The translations under genes and the position numbers were made by a program. This document shows, piece after piece, positions 1 to 7,443 of a stretch of DNA of 64,000 nucleotides. Position 1 is the first letter of the stretch, and every line of letters starts with the position of its first letter. Where the stretch lies: NCBI GenBank assembly GCA_045599005.1, contig JAZRVF010000019.1, positions 1 to 64,000 on the forward strand, written 5' to 3'. The stretch is from Treponema_I sp045599005 (lineage in GTDB: Bacteria > Spirochaetota > Spirochaetia > Treponematales > Treponemataceae). Below the pieces are notes generated by a model. It was not told where the DNA came from. It made no database searches and saw nothing but the letters and a program-made list of their open reading frames with translations.

Positions 1-1
1 T

Positions 2-277
2 AATCCGGAGAAGGCCGAGGTTATCAGGGCATTATGCAGTGAGGAGGCAGGGATTATGGCAGCATCGACAGTATTATCAGAGATCAGTATGGACGAGGCA
101 GCCTGGCTTGCTGAGTTTGCCCGTGATGTGGCCGAGCGGGACCACATGGATCTGGTGGTCAGCCTGGAGGAAGCCCATGCCGCGCTTGCGGAATCAGAGA
201 CTGCACTGGCAGAGAAAGAAGCCGAGGTTGAGCGGTTACGTGCTCTGCTGGCGGAACTTCAAAGCAAGAAGCAGTAA
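2..277 (+). CDS. C-terminal end of a gene cut by the window start, probably Rpn/PD-(D/E)XK nuclease family
   Basis: The frame is open from base 2, so the gene begins upstream of the window; only the last 91 residues are seen. The segment around residues 18-50 (a GIM-AASTVLSEIS-DEAAW pattern followed by RDHMDL) resembles the region after the nuclease core of PDDEXK_2/Rpn-type putative transposases. The last 40 residues form a strong Ala/Glu-rich heptad pattern, predicted coiled coil, ending LQSKKQ. The tail is more GC-rich than its neighbours. An internal ATG at 56 is not needed as a start. The family call is inference from the tail alone. Confidence 0.55.
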   Translation, partial: NPEKAEVIRALCSEEAGIMAASTVLSEISMDEAAWLAEFARDVAERDHMDLVVSLEEAHAALAESETALAEKEAEVERLRALLAELQSKKQ

Positions 278-301
278 TACCAACAGGTTTCAGTGACGGA
301 A

Positions 302-826
302 TTACTGGATGCCGCTGCCGCCTTCAACTTCGTCAAGGAGGGCTGCGTACAGAGTCATCATGTCACGGTTTGAACGGCGGAGAGAACCGGCAAGCCTTCT
401 TGAAATCTGGTACATTACCCGATAGCCGAGAATCGGTTCTTCATCACACAAGTTTTTGAAACTGGTTCCGTCAAGACGCAGCGTCCTGCAGTCAGTCAGT
501 GCCAACACCGATGCCGAGCGGGTATCTTTGTCCACAAGGGCCACCTCTCCGAAAAACACATTCTGCTCTGAAGCAAGGTTTACAACTGCAAACTGTTCGT
601 TGCTTGGTGTGTTTCGTTTTACCTGTACGGTTCCCTCATAAAGAATGAAGAGTGAGTTTCCAAGATCTCCCTCTTTTATGATGAATTCTCCCTTAGGAAA
701 AGTCTGTGGTTCAAGAATCACGCAAACCTTTTCAAGAATTTTCCGATGAATCTCATCAGCCGTATCAAAATCAGAGAAAATTTCCAGTTTTGCGATTTTT
801 TCAATCAGTTCAGATGTACATTCCAT
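302..826 (-). CDS. Cyclic-nucleotide-binding domain protein (Crp/PKA-R type sensor, no DNA-binding domain)
   Basis: A 174-residue soluble protein that is essentially one cNMP-binding beta-roll. It shows FPKGEFIIKEGDLGNSLFIL (residues about 43-62), VFFGEVALVDKDTRSASVLA and a C-terminal helical lid. FGEVAL...TRSAS is the phosphate-binding cassette, with Glu and Arg in the expected places. No helix-turn-helix follows, so it is a sensor or partner subunit rather than a Crp regulator. It is the last gene of a four-gene operon: its ATG shares one base with the TGA of the K+ channel gene upstream. Inference: it may report cNMP levels to that channel as a separate polypeptide. Confidence 0.85.
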   Translation of the reverse strand: MECTSELIEKIAKLEIFSDFDTADEIHRKILEKVCVILEPQTFPKGEFIIKEGDLGNSLFILYEGTVQVKRNTPSNEQFAVVNLASEQNVFFGEVALVDKDTRSASVLALTDCRTLRLDGTSFKNLCDEEPILGYRVMYQISRRLAGSLRRSNRDMMTLYAALLDEVEGGSGIQ

Positions 827-2058
827 CAGATTTCTCCTTCATCAGCTTCGTCATCAGTACTGCGCTGGATAAAGATCGCCTTAGCATTGTCAGGAATCAC
901 GTAACTGTCTGCCGGTGCAAAATTGGGAAGATTGCTCTTTAAAGTTTTAACCTTTTTAAGATTGGCGACGATTTTTTCCACATTGGGATTTTTCTGGGCT
1001 TCGGCAAGAGCTTCCCGCCTGCGCTGGTAAAAATTGCCAGTGTTCTCAAGCAGTCCGATAAGAATGTTTGTGGTCCTCAAAGATTCCCTGAATTCCGCAT
1101 AAGGCCGCCCTATGAATTTTTCGGGAATGGACTGGAGTTTTATGCCTGCCTCCGCATCTTCGGAAATAAGGGCCCTGAGAATGTGACTCATCCCTTTTCC
1201 GCTTGAAGCCTGCACAAGAAGATTCTGCTCATAATCAGAGGAAAGAATGATTTCGTCACAGTGTGCAAGTGAAAGATGCTTCTCAAACTTGGAATCCATT
1301 ATCTCTGCAACACAATAAATCTTTGGATTCAGGTTTTTTATGGTGATTGCTGCAAGAACGGTTCTGGAATCAGTCTCAAGAATTGAGTATTCTTCGGAAG
1401 TGTCCGCAAGAATCAGGGCCCGCTCTGCAGTTTTTATCTGAGCTTTCAGCAGAGTGTCTTCGTCTGTGAAATCACCGTGAAGAAAGTTGATGGTTCTGAA
1501 ACGGTCGTCGGATTTGATTTTATCAATGCTCATCTGGGGAGCCGTGTTCAGCAGAAGAATCCTGTCTGTAGGTATTTCCGGATTTGCAAGAAGAATGCCT
1601 TCAAGAATCTTTTCAAAATTGTTTTTGTAGCCGCAGATAATGAAGTGGTTTTTCAGTTTTGTCATTTTTAGAAGTCCCCTGTCTCTTTTCTGTTGTCTGT
1701 CAAAGAGAAATGAAGCGAATTTACCTGAGAAAGCACCGGTTATCGCAACACCGGCGAGCAGAAGGATGATGGCTGTGATCCGGCCTGGAACAGTGGATGG
1801 ATAAATATCACCGTAACCGACGGTAGTGAGTGTTACCAGCGTGTACCAGACCGCATCAAATAAGGAATTCAGCCCTTCATTGGAATTCTGTTCCACCTTG
1901 AAGAAAACAAGCATCAGAATTATTGGCAGAAGCGCAGAAAAAACTCCGATATAGGTGGAAGGATTTTCAAAAAAATCCCTGAACTGTGACTTAAAATTCC
2001 GTTTTCTTAAGGAAGGGCTGTTTTTCTTTTTCACAGAAACACTATGCTTTTTATTCAT
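826..2058 (-). CDS. Two-TM potassium channel with cytosolic RCK/TrkA-N domains
   Basis: A 410-residue protein. After a basic N-terminus there is TM1 (about 36-54), a pore helix with the K+ selectivity filter TVGYGD at about 79-84, and TM2 (about 92-115). A Rossmann-type RCK/TrkA-N domain follows (HFIICGYKNNF, then HGDFTDEDTLL and AERALILAD), and a second regulatory region runs to the end. This is the MthK/Kch type of ligand-gated K+ channel, acting in the inner membrane. The start overlaps the upstream Pr6Pr gene by 4 bp, and the stop shares a base with the start of the cNMP-binding gene. The C-terminus is acidic (STDDEADEGEI). Confidence 0.9.
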   Translation of the reverse strand: MNKKHSVSVKKKNSPSLRKRNFKSQFRDFFENPSTYIGVFSALLPIILMLVFFKVEQNSNEGLNSLFDAVWYTLVTLTTVGYGDIYPSTVPGRITAIILLLAGVAITGAFSGKFASFLFDRQQKRDRGLLKMTKLKNHFIICGYKNNFEKILEGILLANPEIPTDRILLLNTAPQMSIDKIKSDDRFRTINFLHGDFTDEDTLLKAQIKTAERALILADTSEEYSILETDSRTVLAAITIKNLNPKIYCVAEIMDSKFEKHLSLAHCDEIILSSDYEQNLLVQASSGKGMSHILRALISEDAEAGIKLQSIPEKFIGRPYAEFRESLRTTNILIGLLENTGNFYQRRREALAEAQKNPNVEKIVANLKKVKTLKSNLPNFAPADSYVIPDNAKAIFIQRSTDDEADEGEI

Positions 2059-2762
2059 GAAGTTTTTAAAGCAGAAAAACGGCGCAGAAGATTAAGAATC
2101 CCAAGATAAAGCAGTCCCACGGCAATCAGGAAGATCAGCAGGGCAAGAATCCACCAGGCACAGCCCATGAAAGGGAATTCCGCAGTGAATCTGAATGCGC
2201 CTGCAGGACTTCCCCAGTTCAGGAAGAAATAGGGATAATTGATGCCTTCCGCAAACTGCCAGTTGCAGACGTAGCCGATTCCCGCATAAACCGCGTAGAT
2301 GACGGGCGGAATGATGACAAAGAATATGTCACGTTTTTTTAGTCTGCTTTCAAGACCTGTCACAAAAAAATCAATTACGCAGGCAAGAGGAACGACCACG
2401 TGAGTCAGAATGTTCTGGAAATTCCAGGCGGCGCTTCCCATTGTGGGTGCAAGGACAAAGCAGAAAACCATTCCGGTAAGGGTGATGGAGACTGTGCCCA
2501 CGAATTTGACCAGGTACCAGAGGTCCGAAAAAGACCTGTTTTTCAGGATGAAGGCGATTCCGATTCCGCAGATTATTGCAAGCGCAATGTTGGACTGGAT
2601 CGTAAAAAACATGAAGACTGTTCTTCCGCCCATAAAAGAATTGCGTCCTGCATAGGCACTTAAAAAAGTTCCCAGGACCGCTGAGAGAGCGGCAGTAAAT
2701 TTCAGGACAAGGGAAAGGATTTTTCTTGTGGATGATAACTGTGATACTGATGAAGTGTTCAT
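2055..2762 (-). CDS. Pr6Pr-like integral membrane protein
   Basis: A 235-residue protein with about six hydrophobic segments and conserved-looking motifs TIQSNI, ILTHVVVPLACVIDF and NYPYFFLNWGSP, typical of the Pr6Pr/FAR-17a-AIG1-like membrane family, whose biochemical role is not established in bacteria. I chose the ATG at 2762, which forms ATGA with the nitroreductase stop, rather than the longer frame start at 2798. The gene is the second in a translationally coupled operon and overlaps the K+ channel start by 4 bp. Substrate and partner are unknown. Confidence 0.75.
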   Translation of the reverse strand: MNTSSVSQLSSTRKILSLVLKFTAALSAVLGTFLSAYAGRNSFMGGRTVFMFFTIQSNIALAIICGIGIAFILKNRSFSDLWYLVKFVGTVSITLTGMVFCFVLAPTMGSAAWNFQNILTHVVVPLACVIDFFVTGLESRLKKRDIFFVIIPPVIYAVYAGIGYVCNWQFAEGINYPYFFLNWGSPAGAFRFTAEFPFMGCAWWILALLIFLIAVGLLYLGILNLLRRFSALKTS

Positions 2763-3403
2763 TTTACTCTGTGCCCGCTTGCCATCTCGAAGTGGCATTT
2801 TACAATTCCAAGATCGATCATGTAACAGGGGCCGCGTTTTGCGGTGATTGTCACATCATCCCCATTTCTGCTTATGAAGAATTTCTGCTGATTGATCGCA
2901 GTCGGTGCAAGGAGGGCCGCTTTTACGCCGGCTTTGTACCAGTCAGGATCGCTTTCTGAAAGCTGCGCAAGGTTCTCCTTGTTTCTGTGGGCTTTTCCCT
3001 GGTTGGCTCCGTATCCCAGCGAAATGATTATTGCCTGTTTCTCTCCGTCTTTGATCACTGCCGCTGATTTTCCGTGGGTCGACGCAACCCAGCAGGTGTT
3101 CAGTCCCAGTTCCTGTGCCTTGAGAACAATCTTTTCTCCGTAGTATCCGGTTTTCTCATCAAGGTCATCACCTTTTGGGCCAACCATGCAGATGTAGCTG
3201 GTGACTCCTGAAAAACTTCCGTAGTGGGCAAGCAGACTGTTGAAGCATTTCGGTTCGTCATAAATGATCTGGATGTGAAGGTCTGCTTCCCTGTTGAATT
3301 CCTGTGCCATCTGGTCAAGTACGGCACGTTTCTCCGCCTCAATGGGCCTGTCCAGGTACTGGCGCACGCTGTGACGGCTCTCCATCAATGTCATGATATC
3401 CAT
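2759..3403 (-). CDS. Nitroreductase-family protein (TM1586-like flavoprotein)
   Basis: A 214-residue protein starting MDIMTLMESRHSVRQY. The RHSVRQY segment near the N-terminus is the FMN-phosphate-binding motif of nitroreductases. A central GEKIVLKAQELGLNTCWV helix and a SLGYG turn match the TM1586/putative NADH-dependent nitroreductase subgroup. The frame stays open to 3637, but GGAGA lies just before the ATG at 3403, and the upstream 78 codons run through repeat DNA and do not look coding. It heads the operon with the membrane protein, K+ channel and cNMP-binding protein. Substrate is unknown. Confidence 0.85.
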   Translation of the reverse strand: MDIMTLMESRHSVRQYLDRPIEAEKRAVLDQMAQEFNREADLHIQIIYDEPKCFNSLLAHYGSFSGVTSYICMVGPKGDDLDEKTGYYGEKIVLKAQELGLNTCWVASTHGKSAAVIKDGEKQAIIISLGYGANQGKAHRNKENLAQLSESDPDWYKAGVKAALLAPTAINQQKFFISRNGDDVTITAKRGPCYMIDLGIVKCHFEMASGHRVK

Positions 3404-3464
3404 AGTATTCTCCGGTCGGTGAGATTCTGTCTGCACATTGGGTATGATTGAAAAAGCAGGGGAA

Positions 3465-3545
3465 GAATTGTGCAAGTTCTGATTGATCACAGAAAATATA
3501 ATCAGATTCTGAGGATAAAGAAAGTGTGTTATTTTCAGACGTGTT
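3465..3545 (-). promoter_or_regulatory. Promoter-like block shared with the pstS-like pseudogene
   Basis: Read on the minus strand, this block contains CACACTTTCTTT, about 13 bases, then AATCTGATTATATTTT, then CAATCA and TTGCAC. Nearly the same string with the same spacing lies at about 10685-10765, also upstream of a minus-strand gene. TGATTATATT resembles an extended -10. It lies 60-140 bp before the nitroreductase start. It could be a shared regulated promoter or part of a dispersed repeat. Confidence 0.5.
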
Positions 3546-3550
3546 TTTTT

Positions 3551-3699
3551 TTGACAAAGCGGGGCATCGAAGGGACATTGCCGCAATAGTGTCATCCTGA
3601 GCGATAAAAACAAAGTTTTTTGTCGAAGGATCTCCATAAAGTATTATACGTTTTGAGGGATGTTTCGACTCCGGCTGCGCCTCCGCTCAATATGACAGG
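3551..3699. repeat. Intergenic inverted-repeat element, copy 1
   Basis: This copy runs from TTGACAAAGCGGGGCATCGA through GTCATCCTGAGCG, GTCGAAGGATCT, GGGATGTTTCGAC to CGCTCAATATGACAGG. The outer parts are imperfect inverted complements (GTCATCCTGAGCG against CGCTCAAcATGAC), so the unit can fold into one large hairpin. A longer copy at 5764-6021 lies in the same orientation on the other side of the lipoprotein gene. A rearranged copy is at about 42788-42885. Confidence 0.85.
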
Positions 3700-3725
3700 C
3701 GCAGTTAATGGCGGGCGTGAAAAAA

Positions 3726-3836
3726 GCGGGGCCCCTTCGGGGCGTTTAAAGGGTATACCCTTTAAACAATTCTGTCAAATTGTTTAAATCGCACATTTCG
3801 TTCATGTGTAAACACATTCACTCATGTGCGATTTAA
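3726..3836. other. Stack of palindromes in the lipoprotein leader
   Basis: Three structures lie back to back. First is GCCCC-ttc-GGGGC (3731-3743). Second is a perfect 24-bp palindrome (3744-3767) with half-site GTTTAAAGGGTA. Third is a 13-bp stem TTAAATCGCACAT (3784-3796) paired with ATGTGCGATTTAA (3824-3836), enclosing a smaller hairpin ATGTGT-aa-ACACAT (3804-3817). All can form in DNA or RNA. They fill the space between repeat copy 1 and the terminator before the lipoprotein gene. Confidence 0.8.
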
Positions 3837-3847
3837 GGATGATGAGT

Positions 3848-3873
3848 AAAAGTGCATTCGTGCACTTTTTTTT
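3848..3873 (+). terminator. Intrinsic terminator directly before the lipoprotein ribosome-binding site
   Basis: Nine-base-pair stem AAAAGTGCA / TGCACTTTT with a TTCG tetraloop and a run of T to 3873. AAGGAG follows at 3878-3883 and the ATG is at 3893, so no ordinary promoter can fit between terminator and gene. It therefore looks like an attenuator that must be read through, or a shield against upstream transcription. Confidence 0.75.
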
Positions 3874-3892
3874 AAAAAAGGAGACGTAATAA

Positions 3893-5680
3893 ATGAAAAA
3901 GAGTCTTTGGGTAATGGCAATTTTGCTTGCCATTGGAATGGTTCTCGTCGGTTGTCCTCAGGTGAATGGTCCTGGCAATCCTACGAATGGATTACCGGAA
4001 AATGTGGGTGAAAACCCGTTTAAGGGAAATACCTACAAAAACGACGAGACAGAATATGTGTTCACGGAAAAAGAGGTGACTTATAAGACAAATTATGGAT
4101 TTGCGTATCTTTGTGAATACCATTATAACACAGAAACAAAGCTGCTTGCTTTAAAAGCTTCAAAAATGCAAATTCCGGGATCTGAAGACTGGATGACGCT
4201 TGAACAGTACTTCGGAGAACTCTTGAAAGAAGAGGGTATTTATCCTACTGAACAGGAAACCCGGACTGCTATGGAACAGGCTAAGGGATCAATGACCGAT
4301 GATCAATGGAACTACTACTTAACTGGATTAAAAAGTGACTTGGGTTTACTAGCAACAGCAACATGGACGGAAGTTTATGATGTTGCGTATAATTATATGA
4401 AAGCCATGATGGGACCAGGGTCTATATATTACTCATATGATATTTCCGGTTCGACATTAACATTGAAAGACTATGTTAATCCTGGATTGACATTGAAGCA
4501 GTATTATAAAGATTATTTAATTCCTAGTTTCAGCTGCTCTGACGAGGAATCCCGTACCGAAGTCTATGTTGGTAAAGGATGGATAACTCTTTCGACAAAT
4601 TCTGATTACTGGGATGATGAAATTGTTGATGTTACTGATACTGTTATAAAGACTAAAAAACGGGAAATTCCTTACACAATGACACCGGGCGTTTCTCCGG
4701 AATTAAAGGTTACAATTGAAGGTGAGGAATATACACTTTCTTTGATTCCAAGTGTTGAGGTTTTAAAAAGGCTTGATGATTCTGGCAGTCCCTCAAATGG
4801 TGATTCTGGCAGTCCTTCGAATGGTGACTCTGGCAGTCCTTCAAATGGTGACTCTGGCAGTCCTTCAAATGGATTACCGGAAAATGTGGGTGAAAACCCG
4901 TTTAAGGGAAACACCTACAAAAACGACGAGGCAGAATATGTGTTCACGGAAAAAGAGGTGAATTATAAGATTAAGGCAGAGGCAGAAAGTGTAGTTAATG
5001 GGCTTTATAAATACCATTATAACACAGAAACAAAGCTGCTTGCTTTAATAGTTTCAAAAATTCAATATCCGGGATATGACTGGATGACGGTTGAACAGTA
5101 CTTCGGAGAAGTCTTGAAAGGTTTGGGTATTTATCCTACTGAACAGGAAAGCCGGACTGCTGCGGAACAGGCTAAGGGATCAATGACCGATGAAGAATGG
5201 AGGAACTACAAGTTAACTGGATTAAAAAGTAAATGGGATTTTCCAGCAACAGCAACATGGACAGAAGTTTATGATGCTGCGTATAATTATGCGAAAGCCA
5301 TGATGGAACCATGGCTTATACAACCTTACTCATATGATATTTCCGGTTCGACATTAACATTGAAAGACTATGTTAATCCGGAATTGACATTGAAGCAGTA
5401 TTATAAAGATTATTCAATTCCTAGTTTCAGCTACAATGACGAGGAATCACATACCGTAGTCCATGTTAGTAAAGGATTGATAACTCTTCCTCTTCCGACA
5501 TCTTCAGGAGCATGGGATGTTCGAATTACAGATGTTACTGATACTGTTATAAAGACTAATGAGGTGGAAATTTCTTATACAATGACACCGGGCGTTTCTC
5601 CGGAATTAAAGGTTACAATTGGAGGTGAGGAATATACACTTTCGCTTTCTGGGGAAGTTGAAACTTTCCAAAAACAGTAA
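3893..5680 (+). CDS. Two-module surface lipoprotein with repeat linker
   Basis: A 595-residue protein with a lipoprotein signal (MKKSLWVMAILLAIGMVLVG then Cys at about 21). Two homologous modules of about 260-270 residues follow. Each begins GLPENVGENPFKGNTYKND and ends near a TPGVSPELKVTI-EYTLSL segment. They start at 3989 and 4871 and are very similar in DNA, so the duplication is recent. Between them is a (SPSNGDSG) linker of four 24-bp units. NPFKGNTY openings are familiar from secreted treponemal proteins of unknown function. AAGGAG precedes the ATG. Repeat elements lie on both sides and a terminator follows. Function unknown; probably cell-envelope exposed. Confidence 0.85.
   Translation: MKKSLWVMAILLAIGMVLVGCPQVNGPGNPTNGLPENVGENPFKGNTYKNDETEYVFTEKEVTYKTNYGFAYLCEYHYNTETKLLALKASKMQIPGSEDWMTLEQYFGELLKEEGIYPTEQETRTAMEQAKGSMTDDQWNYYLTGLKSDLGLLATATWTEVYDVAYNYMKAMMGPGSIYYSYDISGSTLTLKDYVNPGLTLKQYYKDYLIPSFSCSDEESRTEVYVGKGWITLSTNSDYWDDEIVDVTDTVIKTKKREIPYTMTPGVSPELKVTIEGEEYTLSLIPSVEVLKRLDDSGSPSNGDSGSPSNGDSGSPSNGDSGSPSNGLPENVGENPFKGNTYKNDEAEYVFTEKEVNYKIKAEAESVVNGLYKYHYNTETKLLALIVSKIQYPGYDWMTVEQYFGEVLKGLGIYPTEQESRTAAEQAKGSMTDEEWRNYKLTGLKSKWDFPATATWTEVYDAAYNYAKAMMEPWLIQPYSYDISGSTLTLKDYVNPELTLKQYYKDYSIPSFSYNDEESHTVVHVSKGLITLPLPTSSGAWDVRITDVTDTVIKTNEVEISYTMTPGVSPELKVTIGGEEYTLSLSGEVETFQKQ
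4778..4873 (+). repeat. Four tandem 24-bp units in the lipoprotein linker
   Basis: Units of 24 bp beginning GATTCTGGCAGTCC or GACTCTGGCAGTCC encode DSGSPSNG four times. The length is a multiple of three, so slippage changes linker length without frameshifting. The last unit runs straight into the second module. Confidence 0.95.
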
Positions 5681-5710
5681 GTGTCCCTGTCATAAATTAA
5701 ATTGGTTAAC

Positions 5711-5765
5711 CGCCAGTACCCGGTCTTTTATGGACATCGTCCAACTGGTGCTGGCGTTTTTTTTT
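5711..5765 (+). terminator. Terminator after the lipoprotein gene
   Basis: CGCCAGTACC (5711-5720) pairs with GGTGCTGGCG (5747-5756) with one wobble, a 26-base loop and nine T. It lies 30 bp after the stop. Confidence 0.8.
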
Positions 5766-6021
5766 GACAAAGCGAGGCATCGAAGGGACATTGCCGCAAT
5801 AGTGTCATCGTGAGACAACAAGTGTGTCATCCTGAGCACCACATTGCAATGTCATCCGGAGCGATAAAAACAAAGTTTTTTGTCGAAGGATCTCCACAAT
5901 ACATTATACGCTTTGAGGGATGTTTCGACTCCGGCTGCGCCTCCGCTCAACATGACAGGTGTACTTGTTCAGCATGACAAAGCGGTACACACACTGTGTT
6001 CGTTCCGCTCAACATGACAGG
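5764..6021. repeat. Intergenic inverted-repeat element, copy 2 (extended)
   Basis: Nearly identical to copy 1 over the TTGACAAAGC...GGGACATTGCCGCAATAGTGTCATC start and the ATAAAAACAAAGTTTTTTGTCGAAGGATCTCC...CTCAACATGACAGG end. It has two extra GTCATCCTGAGC-like units in the middle, plus a degenerate extra CGCTCAACATGACAGG at about 6006-6021. It is a direct repeat with copy 1, flanking the lipoprotein gene. Confidence 0.85.
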
Positions 6022-6194
6022 CACGCTGCAGACTGTGAACAGAAGCCTGAAATTGCGGACAAGGCAGAGCACAGTTTTGGAAATACATTCAAAGCAGTCC
6101 ATTTTACTCAAAAACTTGACAGTCAGACTATGTAAGGTATTTTTGGGCTTACCGTAAAAAAAATGGCTATAATTTATAAAATATAGGAATAAAT

Positions 6195-6223
6195 TTGACA
6201 TTGCTGATTCTATATGCTATCAT
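6195..6223 (+). promoter_or_regulatory. Sigma-70 promoter of the vapBC-like locus
   Basis: TTGACA (6195-6200), 17-bp spacer, TATCAT (6218-6223), followed 19 bp later by the antitoxin ATG. AT-rich partial palindromes just upstream (around 6170-6195) are possible operators for the antitoxin. Confidence 0.75.
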
Positions 6224-6242
6224 CATTAACAAGAGGTTGCAG

Positions 6243-6545
6243 ATGACGTCAGTTCCTATTTTCGATGTAAAAAACAGGCTTCCGTATTTTATTCATCTTG
6301 TGGAAAGCGGAGAAACAGTTCAGATTACCCGTCACGGAAAACCGGTTGTCCGTCTTGTTTCGGAAGATGAAGTTGTTCAGAAACAGAAGACAGATGGGCT
6401 GATTTTTATGGAAAAGCTGATGGATTGGCGGAAAAATGCCAGCGACTGGTTAGGCACTGCAACTAATGAAGAAATTGATGAAATTTTCAATGTCAAGAGG
6501 ACGGTGGAGCCTTCAATTCGTCATCCTGAAGATTTTGACTTTTGA
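6243..6545 (+). CDS. Phd/YefM-family antitoxin
   Basis: A 100-residue protein beginning MTSVPIFDVKNRLPYFIHLV, with the Phd/YefM DNA-binding fold (SGETVQITRHGKPVVRLV, residues about 22-39). A C-terminal toxin-binding tail follows (LMDWRKNASDWLGT...EIFNVKRTVEPSIRHPEDFDF). I chose the ATG at 6243 after AGAGG. The longer frame start at 6195 overlaps the promoter. It lies 8 bp before the PIN toxin gene. It should neutralise that toxin and repress its own promoter. The tail matches the truncated antitoxin at 16465-16611. Confidence 0.88.
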   Translation: MTSVPIFDVKNRLPYFIHLVESGETVQITRHGKPVVRLVSEDEVVQKQKTDGLIFMEKLMDWRKNASDWLGTATNEEIDEIFNVKRTVEPSIRHPEDFDF

Positions 6546-6553
6546 GATGAATA

Positions 6554-6985
6554 ATGAAGCCGATATATTTACTCGATACGAATATTGTTTCAGAAATAAC
6601 CAAGCCTCAACCAAATCAGAACGTAGTAAAAAGAATTCAGGAAACTAAAAATATTTCTACAATTGCAACTGTCGCCTTTGAAGAAATGCTTTATGGAGTA
6701 AAAAGATTACCGGCTTCAAAAAAGCGGTCGGATCTTTTTTCATTTTATGTGGACTTTATTCAGGCAAATTACGAAATCATTCCTTTTGATATTCACGCCA
6801 GCTGGATTCATTCAGATATTCGTGAACGACTTGAGCAAAAAGGGAAAAAGGTTCCTTTGGCAGACTCCATGATTGCGGCAACAGCAATTGCAAATAATCT
6901 GGTGCTTGTTACCCGCAATGTAAAAGATTTTGAAGACATTAAAGAGTTTTCCTCTTTAATGGTGGAAAACTGGTTTGAAGAATAA
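6554..6985 (+). CDS. PIN-domain toxin, VapC family
   Basis: A 143-residue PIN-domain ribonuclease. Visible acidic positions are Asp8 in YLLDTNIVSE, Glu near 43 in FEEMLYG, Asp in PLADSMIAATA, and the end strand LVTRNVKDF. These fit a Mg2+-dependent VapC toxin that cleaves tRNA or rRNA, with the target not predictable here. It follows the Phd/YefM antitoxin. The protein is strongly similar to a second copy at 16034-16468 (shared RIQETKNISTIA, MLYGVKRLP, HASWIHSDIRERLE). The two are therefore paralogs about 10 kb apart. Confidence 0.9.
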   Translation: MKPIYLLDTNIVSEITKPQPNQNVVKRIQETKNISTIATVAFEEMLYGVKRLPASKKRSDLFSFYVDFIQANYEIIPFDIHASWIHSDIRERLEQKGKKVPLADSMIAATAIANNLVLVTRNVKDFEDIKEFSSLMVENWFEE

Positions 6986-7443
6986 TGAAGGAGGAACTTA
7001 ACACTTTAATATAAATTGTTAAAATCCAGTAGCAGCGGCTAATTGCAAAGACTGTGGCGAATATTTTTGATATATGTGTTAGTCTCTAAATGAAGTGCGG
7101 AAGAAATCTTAGAGACAAGAACGGATTATGAGCAAAATCATTCCAATTGACATTCCAAAAGCTCAGGTCTTATGAAAACTTCCCCAAAAGGAAGTTTTCA
7201 CCGCTTTTTTTTCCATGTCCTACTCACCAAAGGCCTAGTCCTTTGGAAACCTAGGAATGAAAGGATACAATAAAAAGTGAAAGATACAGAAAAGCCAGAC
7301 CCAGAATTACAGCGGGCATGCCATAATTTTGAATCTGGCTTCAAAACAGTCGGTCAGTCTTCCACAGTCCTGAAAGACTGTTCCAGACAAAATGACCGAA
7401 AAAGTGAAAATTTATTCATAAGTTTTTCTGTAAAATTTTCTTT
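6986..7443. other. 458-bp recombinase leader with several inverted repeats
   Basis: No convincing gene. It holds an 8-bp inverted repeat GTCTCTAA/TTAGAGAC (7082-7089, 7109-7116), a 15-codon frame starting MSKIIPIDIPKAQVL at 7128 that may be a gene remnant, and a terminator (7174-7212). It also holds CCAAAGG-cctagt-CCTTTGG (7227-7246) and a nested inverted repeat CGGTCA...TGACCG (7351-7398) enclosing CAGTCTT/AAGACTG. The last two lie upstream of a serine recombinase gene and could be its binding sites. That is inference. Confidence 0.6.
7174..7212 (+). terminator. Intrinsic terminator
   Basis: Perfect 10-bp stem GAAAACTTCC / GGAAGTTTTC, six-base loop, then CACCGC and eight T. It separates the vapBC locus from the recombinase gene. 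Confidence 0.85.

Noticed and set aside
3726..3836. Integron attC site (palindromes with GTTTAAA ends near the lipoprotein cassette)
   Set aside because: Oral treponemes carry integrons, but the GTTRRRY/RYYYAAC cores are not matched here and no tyrosine integrase gene is in the window.
4672..4914. Minus-strand frame across the 24-bp repeats (repeated ESPFEGLP)
   Set aside because: It is the shadow of the lipoprotein linker; repeats of length 24 stay open on both strands.
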